64,000 nt of DNA from assembly GCF_001854125.1 (NCBI RefSeq), contig NZ_CP017715.1, forward strand, positions 2,790,001 through 2,854,000, read 5' to 3'. Numbering within the stretch: the first letter of the stretch is position 1; every line of letters starts with the position of its first letter. Source of the DNA: Marinobacter salinus (GTDB lineage Bacteria; Pseudomonadota; Gammaproteobacteria; Pseudomonadales; Oleiphilaceae). Under the pieces are notes generated by a model, which saw nothing but the letters and a program-made list of their open reading frames with translations, did not search any database and was not told where the DNA came from. Positions 7,616 through 16,036 of this stretch are shown piece after piece. The translations under genes were made by a program, and so were the position numbers.

Positions 7616-9511
7616 ATGCCATTCAGCACAGTCATGCTTTTAGCCAGCATTGGCGTACTCTCCCTGTTCTGTCAATGGCTTGCCTGGCGCGTCAGGATGC
7701 CAGCCATTCTGTTCCTTCTGGCCGGAGGCCTTGCTGCCGGCCCAATGCTCGGTTTTCTGGCACCGGAAGCGGTCTTCGGTGAACTCCTGTTCCCGGTCAT
7801 TTCCCTGGCGGTTGCCATCATCCTGTTTGAGGGCAGCCTGACTCTCCGCTACGATGAAATCCGTGGCCACGGTAAAATGGTGCGCAACCTTATTCCGGTA
7901 GGGTCCATCGTTACCTGTGTCATTGGCACACTGACGGCCCGCTGGGTACTGGACGTGTCCTGGCCGGTCGCATTGCTCTTCGGGGCAATATCCATCGTGA
8001 CCGGACCCACCGTTATCGCCCCCCTGTTACGTTCGGTCCGACCGGATGCCAAACTGGCCAACATTCTGCGCTGGGAAGGCATCATTATCGATCCCGTAGG
8101 CGCGTTGCTGGCCGTGCTGGTCTTCGAGGGGATCGTCTCCTGGGGCCAGGGCAATGTCTTCGGCCACTCCCTCTACATTTTTGGCAAAACCCTGGCGGTG
8201 GGGTTCTTGATCGGTGCCGTAGCCGGCTACCTGAATGGTCTGGCACTGCGCAAACATCTTATCCCGCAGTATCTGCACAATGCCGGGACATTGACGTTCA
8301 TGCTCGGTGTCTACGCCATTTCCAATGAAATTGCACACGAGTCCGGCCTGCTGACCGTCACAATCATGGGGCTCTGGATGGCAAATATGAAGCAGGTGCC
8401 CATCGACAGTATCCTGGAGTTCAAGGAATCCCTCAGCGTACTGCTGATTTCCGCATTGTTCATCATCCTCGCCGCGCGGGTGGAGTTCAGCGCCATTGCC
8501 GATCTGGGCTGGGGACTGGTCGTCGTCCTCGCCATCCTGATGCTGATCGCACGCCCACTGAGCATTTTCCTCTCAGCCATTGGCACCAGCCTGAACTGGC
8601 GGGAGAAACTCTTCCTGAGCTGGATCGCCCCCAGGGGCATTGTTGCAGCAGCTGTCTCTGCCCTCTTTGCTTTCCAGCTGCAGAAGCTGGGCTATGAAAG
8701 CGCCGGTACGCTGGTGCCTCTGGTATTCATGCTAATTATTGCCACGGTCACCCTCCAGAGCCTGACCGCCCGCCCCCTTGCCCGCTTGCTCAAGGTGGCA
8801 GAACCCGCGGAATTCGGCTTTCTGATTCTCGGCGCCAACCCGGTGGCGCGAATGATTGCCCTCTCACTGAAAAAACATGAAGTCCCGGTCACTCTGGCCG
8901 ACACCAACTGGGAGAACGTGCGTCAGGCTCGCATGGAAAACCTTCAGACCTACTTTGGCAATCCGGTATCCGAGCACGCGTCCACCCATCTGGACCTGAC
9001 CGGCATCGGCAATCTGCTGGTCATTTCTCCCTACAAGCATATGAATTCACTGGCCACATACCACTTCCTGGACTGGTTCGGAAACAACTGCGTGTTCAGC
9101 CTCGCGGAAGGTGACCAGGATCAGAAGGCCCGTCATCAGACCGCCGAAAAGATCCAGATGACCCGGGGGCTTTTTGACGGCGTCAGCTACGCCAAGCTGG
9201 CCAGCCTGGCCAGTCAGGGCTATACCGTAAAAACCACCCAACTGAGCGAAGAGTTCAGCTACCAGCAATTCCTGGAGAAATACCAGCATCAGGCCCTTGT
9301 TCTCTTTGTATTCGATAGCAAGGGGTACATCTCACCGGTGCTGGAGATGGAGGACATAAAGCCCGAAAAGGACTGGGTGTTGATTAGCCTGGTGCCACCT
9401 CAGGCCCCCAGAGAACGGAAGGAGAAGGAGAACCAGGGAACGACCGCAGGCGACCGTTCCAGCGAGGATCCCGAAGAAAAAAACGGGAAGAAGAAAACGC
9501 CGAAGGGGTAA
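7616..9511 (+). CDS. Cation:proton antiporter (CPA1 type) with TrkA-N-like C-terminus
   Basis: Inner-membrane antiporter exchanging Na+ or K+ for protons, for pH and salt homeostasis. About the first 400 residues are hydrophobic, with roughly a dozen membrane segments; VAIILFEGSLTL and IVTGPTVIAPLLR carry the acidic and helix-break motifs of the family. From about residue 405 a cytosolic nucleotide-binding domain begins (FGFLILGANPVARMIALSL), followed by a charged tail rich in Lys and Glu that ends KNGKKKTPKG. Total length is 631 residues. AAGGA lies before the ATG. The ion cannot be told from sequence; annotations such as NhaP or KefB-like would be guesses. Confidence 0.85.
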   Translation: MPFSTVMLLASIGVLSLFCQWLAWRVRMPAILFLLAGGLAAGPMLGFLAPEAVFGELLFPVISLAVAIILFEGSLTLRYDEIRGHGKMVRNLIPVGSIVTCVIGTLTARWVLDVSWPVALLFGAISIVTGPTVIAPLLRSVRPDAKLANILRWEGIIIDPVGALLAVLVFEGIVSWGQGNVFGHSLYIFGKTLAVGFLIGAVAGYLNGLALRKHLIPQYLHNAGTLTFMLGVYAISNEIAHESGLLTVTIMGLWMANMKQVPIDSILEFKESLSVLLISALFIILAARVEFSAIADLGWGLVVVLAILMLIARPLSIFLSAIGTSLNWREKLFLSWIAPRGIVAAAVSALFAFQLQKLGYESAGTLVPLVFMLIIATVTLQSLTARPLARLLKVAEPAEFGFLILGANPVARMIALSLKKHEVPVTLADTNWENVRQARMENLQTYFGNPVSEHASTHLDLTGIGNLLVISPYKHMNSLATYHFLDWFGNNCVFSLAEGDQDQKARHQTAEKIQMTRGLFDGVSYAKLASLASQGYTVKTTQLSEEFSYQQFLEKYQHQALVLFVFDSKGYISPVLEMEDIKPEKDWVLISLVPPQAPRERKEKENQGTTAGDRSSEDPEEKNGKKKTPKG

Positions 9512-9517
9512 TCCCCC

Positions 9518-10501
9518 TCAGCGGCAGTCCAGCACCAGCTTGCCACGGACGTGGCCAGCTTCCAGGAGCTCGTGGGCGTCCGCAACCTGATCCAGCGGGA
9601 ATGCCCTTTCTATATGGACCTTCACGTCGCCGTCCTCAACCAGCTCGGCAATTTCATCCAGGTGGAAGACGTCCGGGCGCACTGTCATGCCATGAGCTCG
9701 CAGGCCGAGGCCCTCGGCGGCGCTGATGATCTCGTCCGCAGTCACGGTGGGAATGGTCACCAGCACCCCGTGTTCACCCAACGTGTGCAGCGACCGCTTG
9801 CCAGTCTCTCCACCCACGAGATCAAGCACTACATCAAGCCCATAGCACTCGTCGGCGACATCGCTGGAGCGATAATCAATCACTTCATGAACACCCAGTT
9901 CAGCGAGGAAATCCCGGTTGCTGGCTGAGGCCGTGGCAATCACATGGGCACCCCGCTCCAACGCGAACTGCACCGCAAAGTGCCCCACTCCACCGGCACC
10001 GGCATGAATCAGTATCTTCTGGCCGGATTCAAGCTTCGCCACCTCAAACAAGGCCTGCCATGCCGTCAGCGCGGCCAGTGGAAGAGCCCCCGCGGCTACC
10101 AGGTCAAGTTCCTCGGGCACTATGGCAAGTTCGTCGGCACCGGCAACTGCAAACTGGGCATAGCCACCTCCCCTGGCCGGGAAGCCAATCATACCCATCA
10201 CCCGGTCCCCTGGCACCAGAGTGGTCACATCGCCAGCCACGGCAACGACCTCGCCCGCCACATCGTAGCCCGGGGTCCAGGGCAGCGAATCTTCAATCTG
10301 CCGGGCCGCGAACCCGAGTCCTTTTCGTGTTTTCCAGTCAATGGGGTTCAGACCAGCACCATGGACCCGGATAAGCACCTGGCCATTTTCCAGCCCGGGA
10401 ATCTCCGAACTGACCACCTGCAACACATCGCGCTCGCCAAAATGATCATAAATTACATGGCGCATAGAGGACTGAGTGCTCTGATCAACGGCATTTTCCA
10501 T
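9518..10501 (-). CDS. Zinc-independent quinone oxidoreductase-like MDR protein
   Basis: NADPH-dependent oxidoreductase of the medium-chain family, 327 residues, probably reducing quinones or enals. The N-terminal GroES-like domain shows PWTPGYDVAGEV (residues 74-85), and the Rossmann domain starts with HAGAGGVGHFAV (166-177). The zinc ligands of alcohol dehydrogenases are absent, which fits the QOR subgroup. The start ATG at 10501 has GGAG seven bases upstream; an internal ATG (residue 13, MRHVIYDHFG) is another option. It is convergent with the antiporter gene with only six bases between stops. Confidence 0.85.
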   Translation of the reverse strand: MENAVDQSTQSSMRHVIYDHFGERDVLQVVSSEIPGLENGQVLIRVHGAGLNPIDWKTRKGLGFAARQIEDSLPWTPGYDVAGEVVAVAGDVTTLVPGDRVMGMIGFPARGGGYAQFAVAGADELAIVPEELDLVAAGALPLAALTAWQALFEVAKLESGQKILIHAGAGGVGHFAVQFALERGAHVIATASASNRDFLAELGVHEVIDYRSSDVADECYGLDVVLDLVGGETGKRSLHTLGEHGVLVTIPTVTADEIISAAEGLGLRAHGMTVRPDVFHLDEIAELVEDGDVKVHIERAFPLDQVADAHELLEAGHVRGKLVLDCR

Positions 10502-10576
10502 GACAGACTCCGGACAACGGTGATAACGGGATACGAACTTTCGTTCAGACTAGCAGAAGTTGGCGTTTTTAGTGAC

Positions 10577-11050
10577 TCAATCAAAGCTGAGGCTCTTGCC
10601 ACCAGCAACCATGTTCTCCCTGAGGATGTCAGCAAACTCTTTCGGTGCCCTGGAGGGACGCTGGGTTCTCATATTCACACAGGCATGTGTCGAGACCGCC
10701 CTGACCAGGGTTTTACCATCAGAGGGACGCACCAACTGAAACTGTCGGCCTGAGCGAAAGCGGCCATCATAGCCGGTTAGCCAAGTGCCAAGAATGAGGT
10801 GGTCGCCCGCGTTTGCGGCGGCCAGGTAATCGATTTCGGTGCGGGTGATCGCCATGGCCTTACCGGTAGCTTCGTGCAACTCCCAGGTCATTCCCAGGCT
10901 TTCAATATGAGCCCAGCTGACATCCTCTAGCCAGCGCACATAAACCACATTATTGGCATGCCCCAGGCGGTCCGTGTCCTCATCGCCGACAGTGATATCG
11001 ATAGTGAATGGATCCGGCAAATCCCAGTGTATGGCGTAACCGTCTGTCAT
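10577..11050 (-). CDS. Hotdog-fold acyl-CoA thioesterase (4HBT type)
   Basis: Hydrolyses acyl-CoA or aroyl-CoA thioesters; the exact substrate is unknown. The 157 residues form a single hotdog domain with the signature DTDRLGHANNVVYVRWLEDV near residues 25-44, where Asp, His and Asn match the 4-hydroxybenzoyl-CoA thioesterase pattern. The start overlaps the end of the upstream gene by four bases (ATGA), so the two are read as one transcript. The pairing with a secreted or anchored beta-propeller hydrolase is not explained by known pathways. Confidence 0.85.
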   Translation of the reverse strand: MTDGYAIHWDLPDPFTIDITVGDEDTDRLGHANNVVYVRWLEDVSWAHIESLGMTWELHEATGKAMAITRTEIDYLAAANAGDHLILGTWLTGYDGRFRSGRQFQLVRPSDGKTLVRAVSTHACVNMRTQRPSRAPKEFADILRENMVAGGKSLSFD

Positions 11051-12168
11051 GCGTCGTCGTCCCCGAGTCCCGGAATGGACCGCAACGGTAACCGCCCGAT
11101 ACGATCGTTGTGAAGTGAACCAAAGTATAGATACCCGTCGTGGGGGTTGACCGAGGTGATCTCTTTCAAATGGGTACCGCGGCTGTCCTGCAGGCTGGTA
11201 ATCATTTCACCGTTGCGATTGAAGGCTACCACCAGACCATATTCCTCTGGTGTGGGTTTAAGGCTGTCAGGCAACTTCGCAACCAGATCCTTCAGCCACG
11301 GCGTGTGATGCAAAGCATCCACCTGGGGGTTCCTCAGGGTTGGAAACGCAATCCAGTAACGGCCTTTGCTATCCACCGCAATGTTGTCCGGAAAGCCCGG
11401 CAGATTATCGGCAAACACTTCTGCTTGCCCTGCCTTGGGCCCATGGATCCAGTAACGGAGCGTGCGATACTTCCAGGTTTCGTTAACCAGTACAAAATCG
11501 CCGTCCGGCGATACCGCAACACCGTTGGCAAAGTGGAGGTTTCCAAGCAGGACCTCGGCTTTGCCGGTCTGCGCTGAGTATCTGAGGAGCCGGCCATGGG
11601 GGCGCATCTCGAGAAGATCCAGGCGGTATTCGGGTTGACGGAAACGGGAACTCGCGTCGGTGAAGTAAATCCGGCCATCCGCCGCTATATCCACGTCGTC
11701 CGTAAAGCGAAACGGAGTGCCCTCGGCTTCCCGGGCCAGAACGGTCACGTTCTTTTCGGGTGAAATAGAGAGCAGCCCCTTCCAGGCGTCGGCCACGATC
11801 AGGTTGCCGGCATCATCAAAGACCATACCCAGGGGGCGCCCCCCCGTTTTCAGCCAGGTATCCAGCCGACCATCGGGGAACAGCCGGACGATACGACCAT
11901 CCTGAGTTCCCGCAAAAAGCACACCTTCTGCGCTGACCGTCGTATCCTCGGGCCCGAATACTTGTCCCCGGGCCAGAAGATCAGCCAGCCGCAACCTCTC
12001 ATTGGGCGCCAGCACGCCGGTCATCGGAGGGGGCGAAGGTGGTTGCCATGCCTTGCTGTCAATGGGAGATGGTGTCAGCAGGAAACTCCCCAGCAATAAA
12101 AACAGGACCAGCGCGCCCACCATCAACCATTTCATAGACCATGCCCGCCTGTTCTGTGTCCGTTGCAT
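11047..12168 (-). CDS. Membrane-anchored strictosidine synthase/SMP-30-like beta-propeller
   Basis: Predicted six-bladed beta-propeller hydrolase or lactonase-like protein facing the periplasm. A single hydrophobic segment near residues 13-31 (WLMVGALVLFLLLGSFLL) anchors or exports it. The propeller includes EDTTVSAEGVLFAGTQDGRI, FTDDVDIAADGRIYFTDASS, HFANGVAVSPDGDFVLVNET and FPDNIAVDSKGRYWIAF, a pattern shared by strictosidine-synthase-like and APMAP-like proteins. 373 residues from ATG 12168; an internal ATG at 12135 (MKWLMVG) is an equally possible start because neither has a strong ribosome site. It is coupled to the thioesterase by a 4-bp overlap. Substrate unknown. Confidence 0.8.
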   Translation of the reverse strand: MQRTQNRRAWSMKWLMVGALVLFLLLGSFLLTPSPIDSKAWQPPSPPPMTGVLAPNERLRLADLLARGQVFGPEDTTVSAEGVLFAGTQDGRIVRLFPDGRLDTWLKTGGRPLGMVFDDAGNLIVADAWKGLLSISPEKNVTVLAREAEGTPFRFTDDVDIAADGRIYFTDASSRFRQPEYRLDLLEMRPHGRLLRYSAQTGKAEVLLGNLHFANGVAVSPDGDFVLVNETWKYRTLRYWIHGPKAGQAEVFADNLPGFPDNIAVDSKGRYWIAFPTLRNPQVDALHHTPWLKDLVAKLPDSLKPTPEEYGLVVAFNRNGEMITSLQDSRGTHLKEITSVNPHDGYLYFGSLHNDRIGRLPLRSIPGLGDDDA

Positions 12169-12234
12169 TTGTCAGTGATGGTTTAACCTTACCAGACCCG
12201 GCACCGGCCATGAAAACGGGGCCGGCAGCACCGG

Positions 12235-13032
12235 TCAGTTTTCTCCCTTTAGAAAACGGCGGCACAGAGCCGCAAAGGTGTCGGCTTTCTCCGCATGCAG
12301 CCAGTGCCCGGTATCCTGAATGATTCGCAGCTCCGCTGCCGGAAACAGTCGCTGAATTGCCTCTCGGTGTTTTTCCTGGATATAAGCCGAATCCGCACCC
12401 TTGAGGAACAATACAGGGCCGCCAAATGGACCATTGCCCTCGGGAGCGCTTGCAAGATTCGAATAGCAGGCATCAATCACCGGCAGGTTCAGGCGCCAAC
12501 GGAAAAGCTGCTTCGTTTCGGTTTGCTGTTCCCGCGGTACCCGCTCAAGATTTTTCAATAAAAACTGTCTGGTAGACGGCATGTCCACGAACTCTGCCAT
12601 CAGCCTGTCGGCATCCTGGCGGGAGCGGACACCACTCAGGTCCATGTGCTTCAGGCCTTCAAGAATGGCATCGTGTCCCGCCTTGTAACTCACGGGCGCA
12701 ATATCGGCGACAACGATTTTTTCCACCCTCTCAGGGGCCTGAAGAGCGACCTGCATGGCCACCTTTCCGCCCATGGAGTGCCCCAGAATGCATGCCTTGT
12801 TGATGCCCTGCTTATCCATGTAGGCAACCACGTCCTCGGCCATCGACGGATAGTCCATGGCGTCCGTATGGGGTGAAGCTCCGTGGTTGCGCTGATCAAG
12901 CGCGTGAATCTGCCACTCATCCTGTAATCGACGGGCAATGCCACCCAGGTTGTCCAGCGACCCGAACAGGCCATGTAACAGAATCAGTGGCGGACCGTCG
13001 CCGGTAATACGGTGGTTCAGCTCTACGCTCAT
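12235..13032 (-). CDS. Alpha/beta-hydrolase, YbfF-type esterase
   Basis: Cytosolic serine esterase or acyl-CoA thioesterase of the YbfF family, 265 residues. The oxyanion segment LLHGLFGSLDNLG is at about 18-30, the nucleophile elbow GHSMGG places Ser86, and DTGHWLHAEK near the C-terminus supplies the catalytic histidine. HGLFGSLDN and DQRNHGASP are close to YbfF. GGAGA lies about ten bases before the ATG. It stands alone on the minus strand, about 100 bases beyond the terminator of a small peptide gene. Confidence 0.88.
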   Translation of the reverse strand: MSVELNHRITGDGPPLILLHGLFGSLDNLGGIARRLQDEWQIHALDQRNHGASPHTDAMDYPSMAEDVVAYMDKQGINKACILGHSMGGKVAMQVALQAPERVEKIVVADIAPVSYKAGHDAILEGLKHMDLSGVRSRQDADRLMAEFVDMPSTRQFLLKNLERVPREQQTETKQLFRWRLNLPVIDACYSNLASAPEGNGPFGGPVLFLKGADSAYIQEKHREAIQRLFPAAELRIIQDTGHWLHAEKADTFAALCRRFLKGEN

Positions 13033-13135
13033 GGGTAGACATTCTCCGGATTGGGCTCGTTTTTTTCAGACCCGATACATTACCACTGCCAGTCACTCGA
13101 GCAAGCTCCGGACGCCCGGAAACTTTCCGGGGACG

Positions 13136-13162
13136 AAAAAAAGCCGGGGGATTCCCCGGCTT
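13136..13162 (-). terminator. Intrinsic terminator of the 30-codon gene
   Basis: On the minus strand AAGCCGGGG pairs with CCCCGGCTT around a 4-base loop and is followed by a run of T. It lies 29 bases after the stop of the small gene, separating it from the esterase gene downstream. Confidence 0.9.
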
Positions 13163-13190
13163 CAAGATCAAAGAGCTTACGCCTGACCGA

Positions 13191-13283
13191 TCAGCAGTAG
13201 AAAATGCTGTTCAGGTACTCTGCAAGCGCAACAACGTTCTTACGTTCATGCTCGGTATGGGGTACGAAAATTTCCTGTTCCAT
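13191..13283 (-). CDS. 30-residue peptide of unknown function
   Basis: A very short gene that I do not recognise. The ATG at 13283 is preceded by AGGAGGTG at ideal spacing, one of the best ribosome sites in the window, and a strong intrinsic terminator follows 29 bases after the stop. The peptide starts MEQEIFVPHTEHERKN, has a short amphipathic-looking middle and ends in SIFYC, with its only cysteine at the last position. There is no signal peptide or membrane segment. It is divergent from an AraC-type regulator across a region with repeated TGACA boxes and a perfect 8-bp inverted repeat. An upstream in-frame extension exists but lacks a ribosome site. No radical-SAM or export gene is adjacent, so it is not an obvious modified-peptide precursor. 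Confidence 0.7.
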   Translation of the reverse strand: MEQEIFVPHTEHERKNVVALAEYLNSIFYC

Positions 13284-13351
13284 GAGACACCTCCTGATTA
13301 AAGGTCTTTCCATTGCTTCAACCTGATGACTTAATGCTATCGTTGTTGGCG

Positions 13352-13410
13352 TGACACCCTGTTGACAGGGTGTTTCATCGGCTTGACATTTTGTATCAGC
13401 GTCCATGACA
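13352..13410. promoter_or_regulatory. Phased TGACA direct repeats and an 8-bp inverted repeat
   Basis: TGACA occurs at 13352, 13363, 13384 and 13406, so steps of 11, 21 and 22 bases, close to whole turns of the helix. Overlapping the first two is the perfect inverted repeat ACACCCTG-TTGA-CAGGGTGT (13354-13373). The region sits between the divergent small gene and the AraC-type regulator. AraC-family proteins commonly bind direct repeats about two helical turns apart, so an operator for the neighbouring regulator is a reasonable inference. Confidence 0.5.
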
Positions 13411-13460
13411 GCTTGTTAACCATCGGAATCGATACTGTGACTCCGGATCAGTCAGACAAC

Positions 13461-14516
13461 ATGGCAAACCCGCTTGTAGCGGCCTCCAGCACTCTCGCTC
13501 TCGCACATTATCTTGAGCGTCAGGGCGTATTGGATCCGGCCCGGGTGGAGACAATTACCGGACTGGGTATGGAGGCCCTTACCGCCCCGGATCTCAGGGT
13601 ACCTGCGGAAGCCCATTACCGTTTATGGGCGTATGCCGAGCAGGTTACCGGGGATCCCGGTGTTGGATTGCATGCGGGTCAGGTGGTCGATCCCGAGCGG
13701 ATGGGCCTGGTGGGACATGTTTTCTTCAATTGCGACACACTGGGAGAGGCCGTCACGCAATATGTGCGCCTTCATCGACTGATCAATGAATCCGTGATCC
13801 TCAGCTTTGAACAGATCGGCGAACAGGCGATCCTGACCTGGCAACCGGACACTCCGGATCATTACTGTCGCCAGGACATGGACCGCACCCTTGCAGCGGC
13901 ACTGAGCCGGACTCGCCACTTTATTCACCCGGGCATACGGGCTGAATGGGTGGACGTTGCTCATCCGCGACCAGCCTATGCCGGAGAGTACGAGAAGCTG
14001 CTGGGAGGCCCAACCCGGTTCGGATGCACCGCAACGCGCCTCGCCTTTCATAGCCGCCATCTTGGCCATCCCATTCCCAGACGTAACCCCTATGTCTATT
14101 CCGCGGTGCTCAAACAGGTCAACACGGTTCTTGCGCGATTGCAGCCCCGTCGCTCATTCAGCCGCAAGATCCGCCGCCTTATTTCCATGCAGATGTCGAC
14201 CGACAGGATCGACGCAGACAGTCTTGCGAAGCAGTGCCATATGAGCCGACAGACACTCTACCGGAAGCTCAAGAAGGAGGGACTCAGCTTCCACGATCTC
14301 GTGGAACAGGTACGCAAAGACAAAGCTCTACGCTATGTTGCCGCCGACCAGTATGCCCTGGGCGAGATCGCCTTCCTCCTGGGATTTTCCGAACTCAGCG
14401 CGTTCAGCAGAGCCTTTAAACGGTGGACAGGCACCGCGCCCGCCCAGTATCGGGCCAGCCACTTTGCCGGGGAACTCAGCACCCCAACCGCTCACTCCAC
14501 GGAGGGAAAAGCGTGA
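13461..14516 (+). CDS. AraC-family transcriptional regulator
   Basis: DNA-binding regulator with an N-terminal AraC-type ligand or dimerisation domain (about residues 15-200) and a C-terminal double helix-turn-helix (about 235-330: SLAKQCHMSRQTLYRKLK, then ALGEIAFLLGFSELSAFSRA and FKRWTGTAPAQYR). The N-domain resembles the Arabinose_bd type found in OruR-like regulators. Start is uncertain: ATG 13461 gives 351 residues, a GTG at 13437 would add eight, and neither has a clear ribosome site. The stop overlaps the cardiolipin synthase start, so regulator and enzyme are coupled. Its likely operator is the TGACA region upstream, which would also control the divergent small gene. Confidence 0.87.
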   Translation: MANPLVAASSTLALAHYLERQGVLDPARVETITGLGMEALTAPDLRVPAEAHYRLWAYAEQVTGDPGVGLHAGQVVDPERMGLVGHVFFNCDTLGEAVTQYVRLHRLINESVILSFEQIGEQAILTWQPDTPDHYCRQDMDRTLAAALSRTRHFIHPGIRAEWVDVAHPRPAYAGEYEKLLGGPTRFGCTATRLAFHSRHLGHPIPRRNPYVYSAVLKQVNTVLARLQPRRSFSRKIRRLISMQMSTDRIDADSLAKQCHMSRQTLYRKLKKEGLSFHDLVEQVRKDKALRYVAADQYALGEIAFLLGFSELSAFSRAFKRWTGTAPAQYRASHFAGELSTPTAHSTEGKA

Positions 14517-15949
14517 TTAACGACCAGCTTTCAATGGTGGCGGTGGCCTTGGGCCTGTTTTACCTGGGAGCACTGGCGTGCATTTACCGCATTCTACTGA
14601 CCTATCGTACCGCGCAGGGTGCCATCGCATGGATTATCGGTCTTCTGGGCCTGCCCTACATGGCTGTCCCTCTGTTCCTGCTATTTGGCCGCCACCGGTT
14701 CGGGGGCTATGTCAAAGCACGGAGGATGGGGGACGAGGCACTGACGGACCTGCTTAACCGCTTTGAGCAGCAAACCACGTCTATTTCCCCGGGTGACAGA
14801 CAGCGTTTTACCGATGAGCTACAGGTGCTCTGCAAGCTGGGCCGACAGCCCTTCACCGAAGGTAATCGCTGCACCCTGCTCAGGGATGGCGAAGCGACGT
14901 TCGAAGCGCTGTTCGAGGCAATGGAAGACGCCACCCGCTACATCCTGCTGGAGTTTTATATTGTCCGTTCGGACCGGGTCGGCCAGCGCATCAAATCCAT
15001 TCTTGAGCGAAAACTGGCCCAAGGTGTAGAGGTGTGGTTTCTCTACGATGACATCGGCAGCGTGTGGTTGTCCCGCAGCTATCTTAACCAACTGTCTGCA
15101 GCGGGTGCCCGTGTGGCGTCCTTTGGCAACGGCAATATCCGGAGGCGGCGATTCCAGATCAATTTCCGTAACCACCGGAAACTGCTGGTCTGTGATGGCA
15201 AGGTGGGGTTTGTCGGCGGCATCAACCTGGGCGATGAATACCTGGGAACCGCAATGGATCAGGAACCATGGCGGGACACCCATTGCCGTATCGAAGGCCC
15301 CGCGGTAACCGGCCTACAGCTGACCTGGCTGGAAGACTGGAACTGGGCCAGCAATCAAGGTCCGGAATTGGACTGGGCGCCCGAGAACAATGCGCCCGGC
15401 GATGACAGGGTCCTGATGCTTCCGACAGGGCCGGCCGATGACGGGGAGACCTGCGCCCTGTTTTTCTTGAACTGCATCAACAATGCCCGCACACGCGTGT
15501 GGATTTCCTCACCGTATTTCGTGCCGGATTTACAGATCATGAATGCCCTGCAACTAGCCGCGCTCAGGGGCGTGGACGTATGCATTCTCATCCCGGAAAA
15601 GTCGGACAGCCGACTGATCAATCTCGCCGCCTACTCTTATCTGGTGCAGGCCTGCAAGACGGGCATCCAGATCTACCGGTATCAGCCAGGCTTCATGCAC
15701 CAGAAGGTGGTCCTGGTGGACAACCGTTACGCTGCCGTTGGTACCGCCAATCTTGATAACCGTTCCATGCGCCTGAATTTCGAGATTACCGCGATCAGCA
15801 CTGCACCCCATTTTATCAACAGCGTTGAATCCATGCTGGAAGAGGATCTGGACAGTTCCCGGCTGATGACAGAAAGCGACTATCGGGAGCGCTCAATTCT
15901 GTTCCGCCTGAGTTGCCGGGCCGTTCGCCTGCTCGCCCCTCTGCTCTGA
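14513..15949 (+). CDS. cls: Cardiolipin synthase (phospholipase D family)
   Basis: Inner-membrane enzyme that makes cardiolipin from two phosphatidylglycerols. The N-terminus has two hydrophobic segments (VALGLFYLGALACIYRIL, then AWIIGLLGLPYMAVPLFLLF). Two HKD motifs follow: HRKLLVCDGKVGFVGG in the middle and HQKVVLVDNRYAAVGTANLD near the C-terminus. The 478-residue length matches ClsA. GTG at 14513 is preceded by GGAGGG and overlaps the AraC gene stop (GTGA); a later ATG at 14534 would cut into the first membrane segment. The coupling to an AraC regulator is unusual and suggests control of membrane lipid make-up by that regulator. Confidence 0.92.
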   Translation: MINDQLSMVAVALGLFYLGALACIYRILLTYRTAQGAIAWIIGLLGLPYMAVPLFLLFGRHRFGGYVKARRMGDEALTDLLNRFEQQTTSISPGDRQRFTDELQVLCKLGRQPFTEGNRCTLLRDGEATFEALFEAMEDATRYILLEFYIVRSDRVGQRIKSILERKLAQGVEVWFLYDDIGSVWLSRSYLNQLSAAGARVASFGNGNIRRRRFQINFRNHRKLLVCDGKVGFVGGINLGDEYLGTAMDQEPWRDTHCRIEGPAVTGLQLTWLEDWNWASNQGPELDWAPENNAPGDDRVLMLPTGPADDGETCALFFLNCINNARTRVWISSPYFVPDLQIMNALQLAALRGVDVCILIPEKSDSRLINLAAYSYLVQACKTGIQIYRYQPGFMHQKVVLVDNRYAAVGTANLDNRSMRLNFEITAISTAPHFINSVESMLEEDLDSSRLMTESDYRERSILFRLSCRAVRLLAPLL

Positions 15950-16036
15950 CAGGCAGGGCAGACACTGGTTTCAGTGGGCAGGAATATGCGACTATGCCTT
16001 CTCGAATCGGCCAGCATGCATTAGCGACCCATAAAC

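Noticed and set aside
13191..13283. The small peptide as a PqqA or mycofactocin-like precursor
   Set aside because: Its C-terminal aromatic residues suggest it at first sight, but no radical-SAM or PqqD-type gene is near and the Glu-x3-Tyr pattern of PqqA is missing.
13191..13406. 71-codon version of the small gene
   Set aside because: The extra N-terminal part runs through the regulatory repeats and has no ribosome site; the ATG at 13283 has AGGAGGTG.
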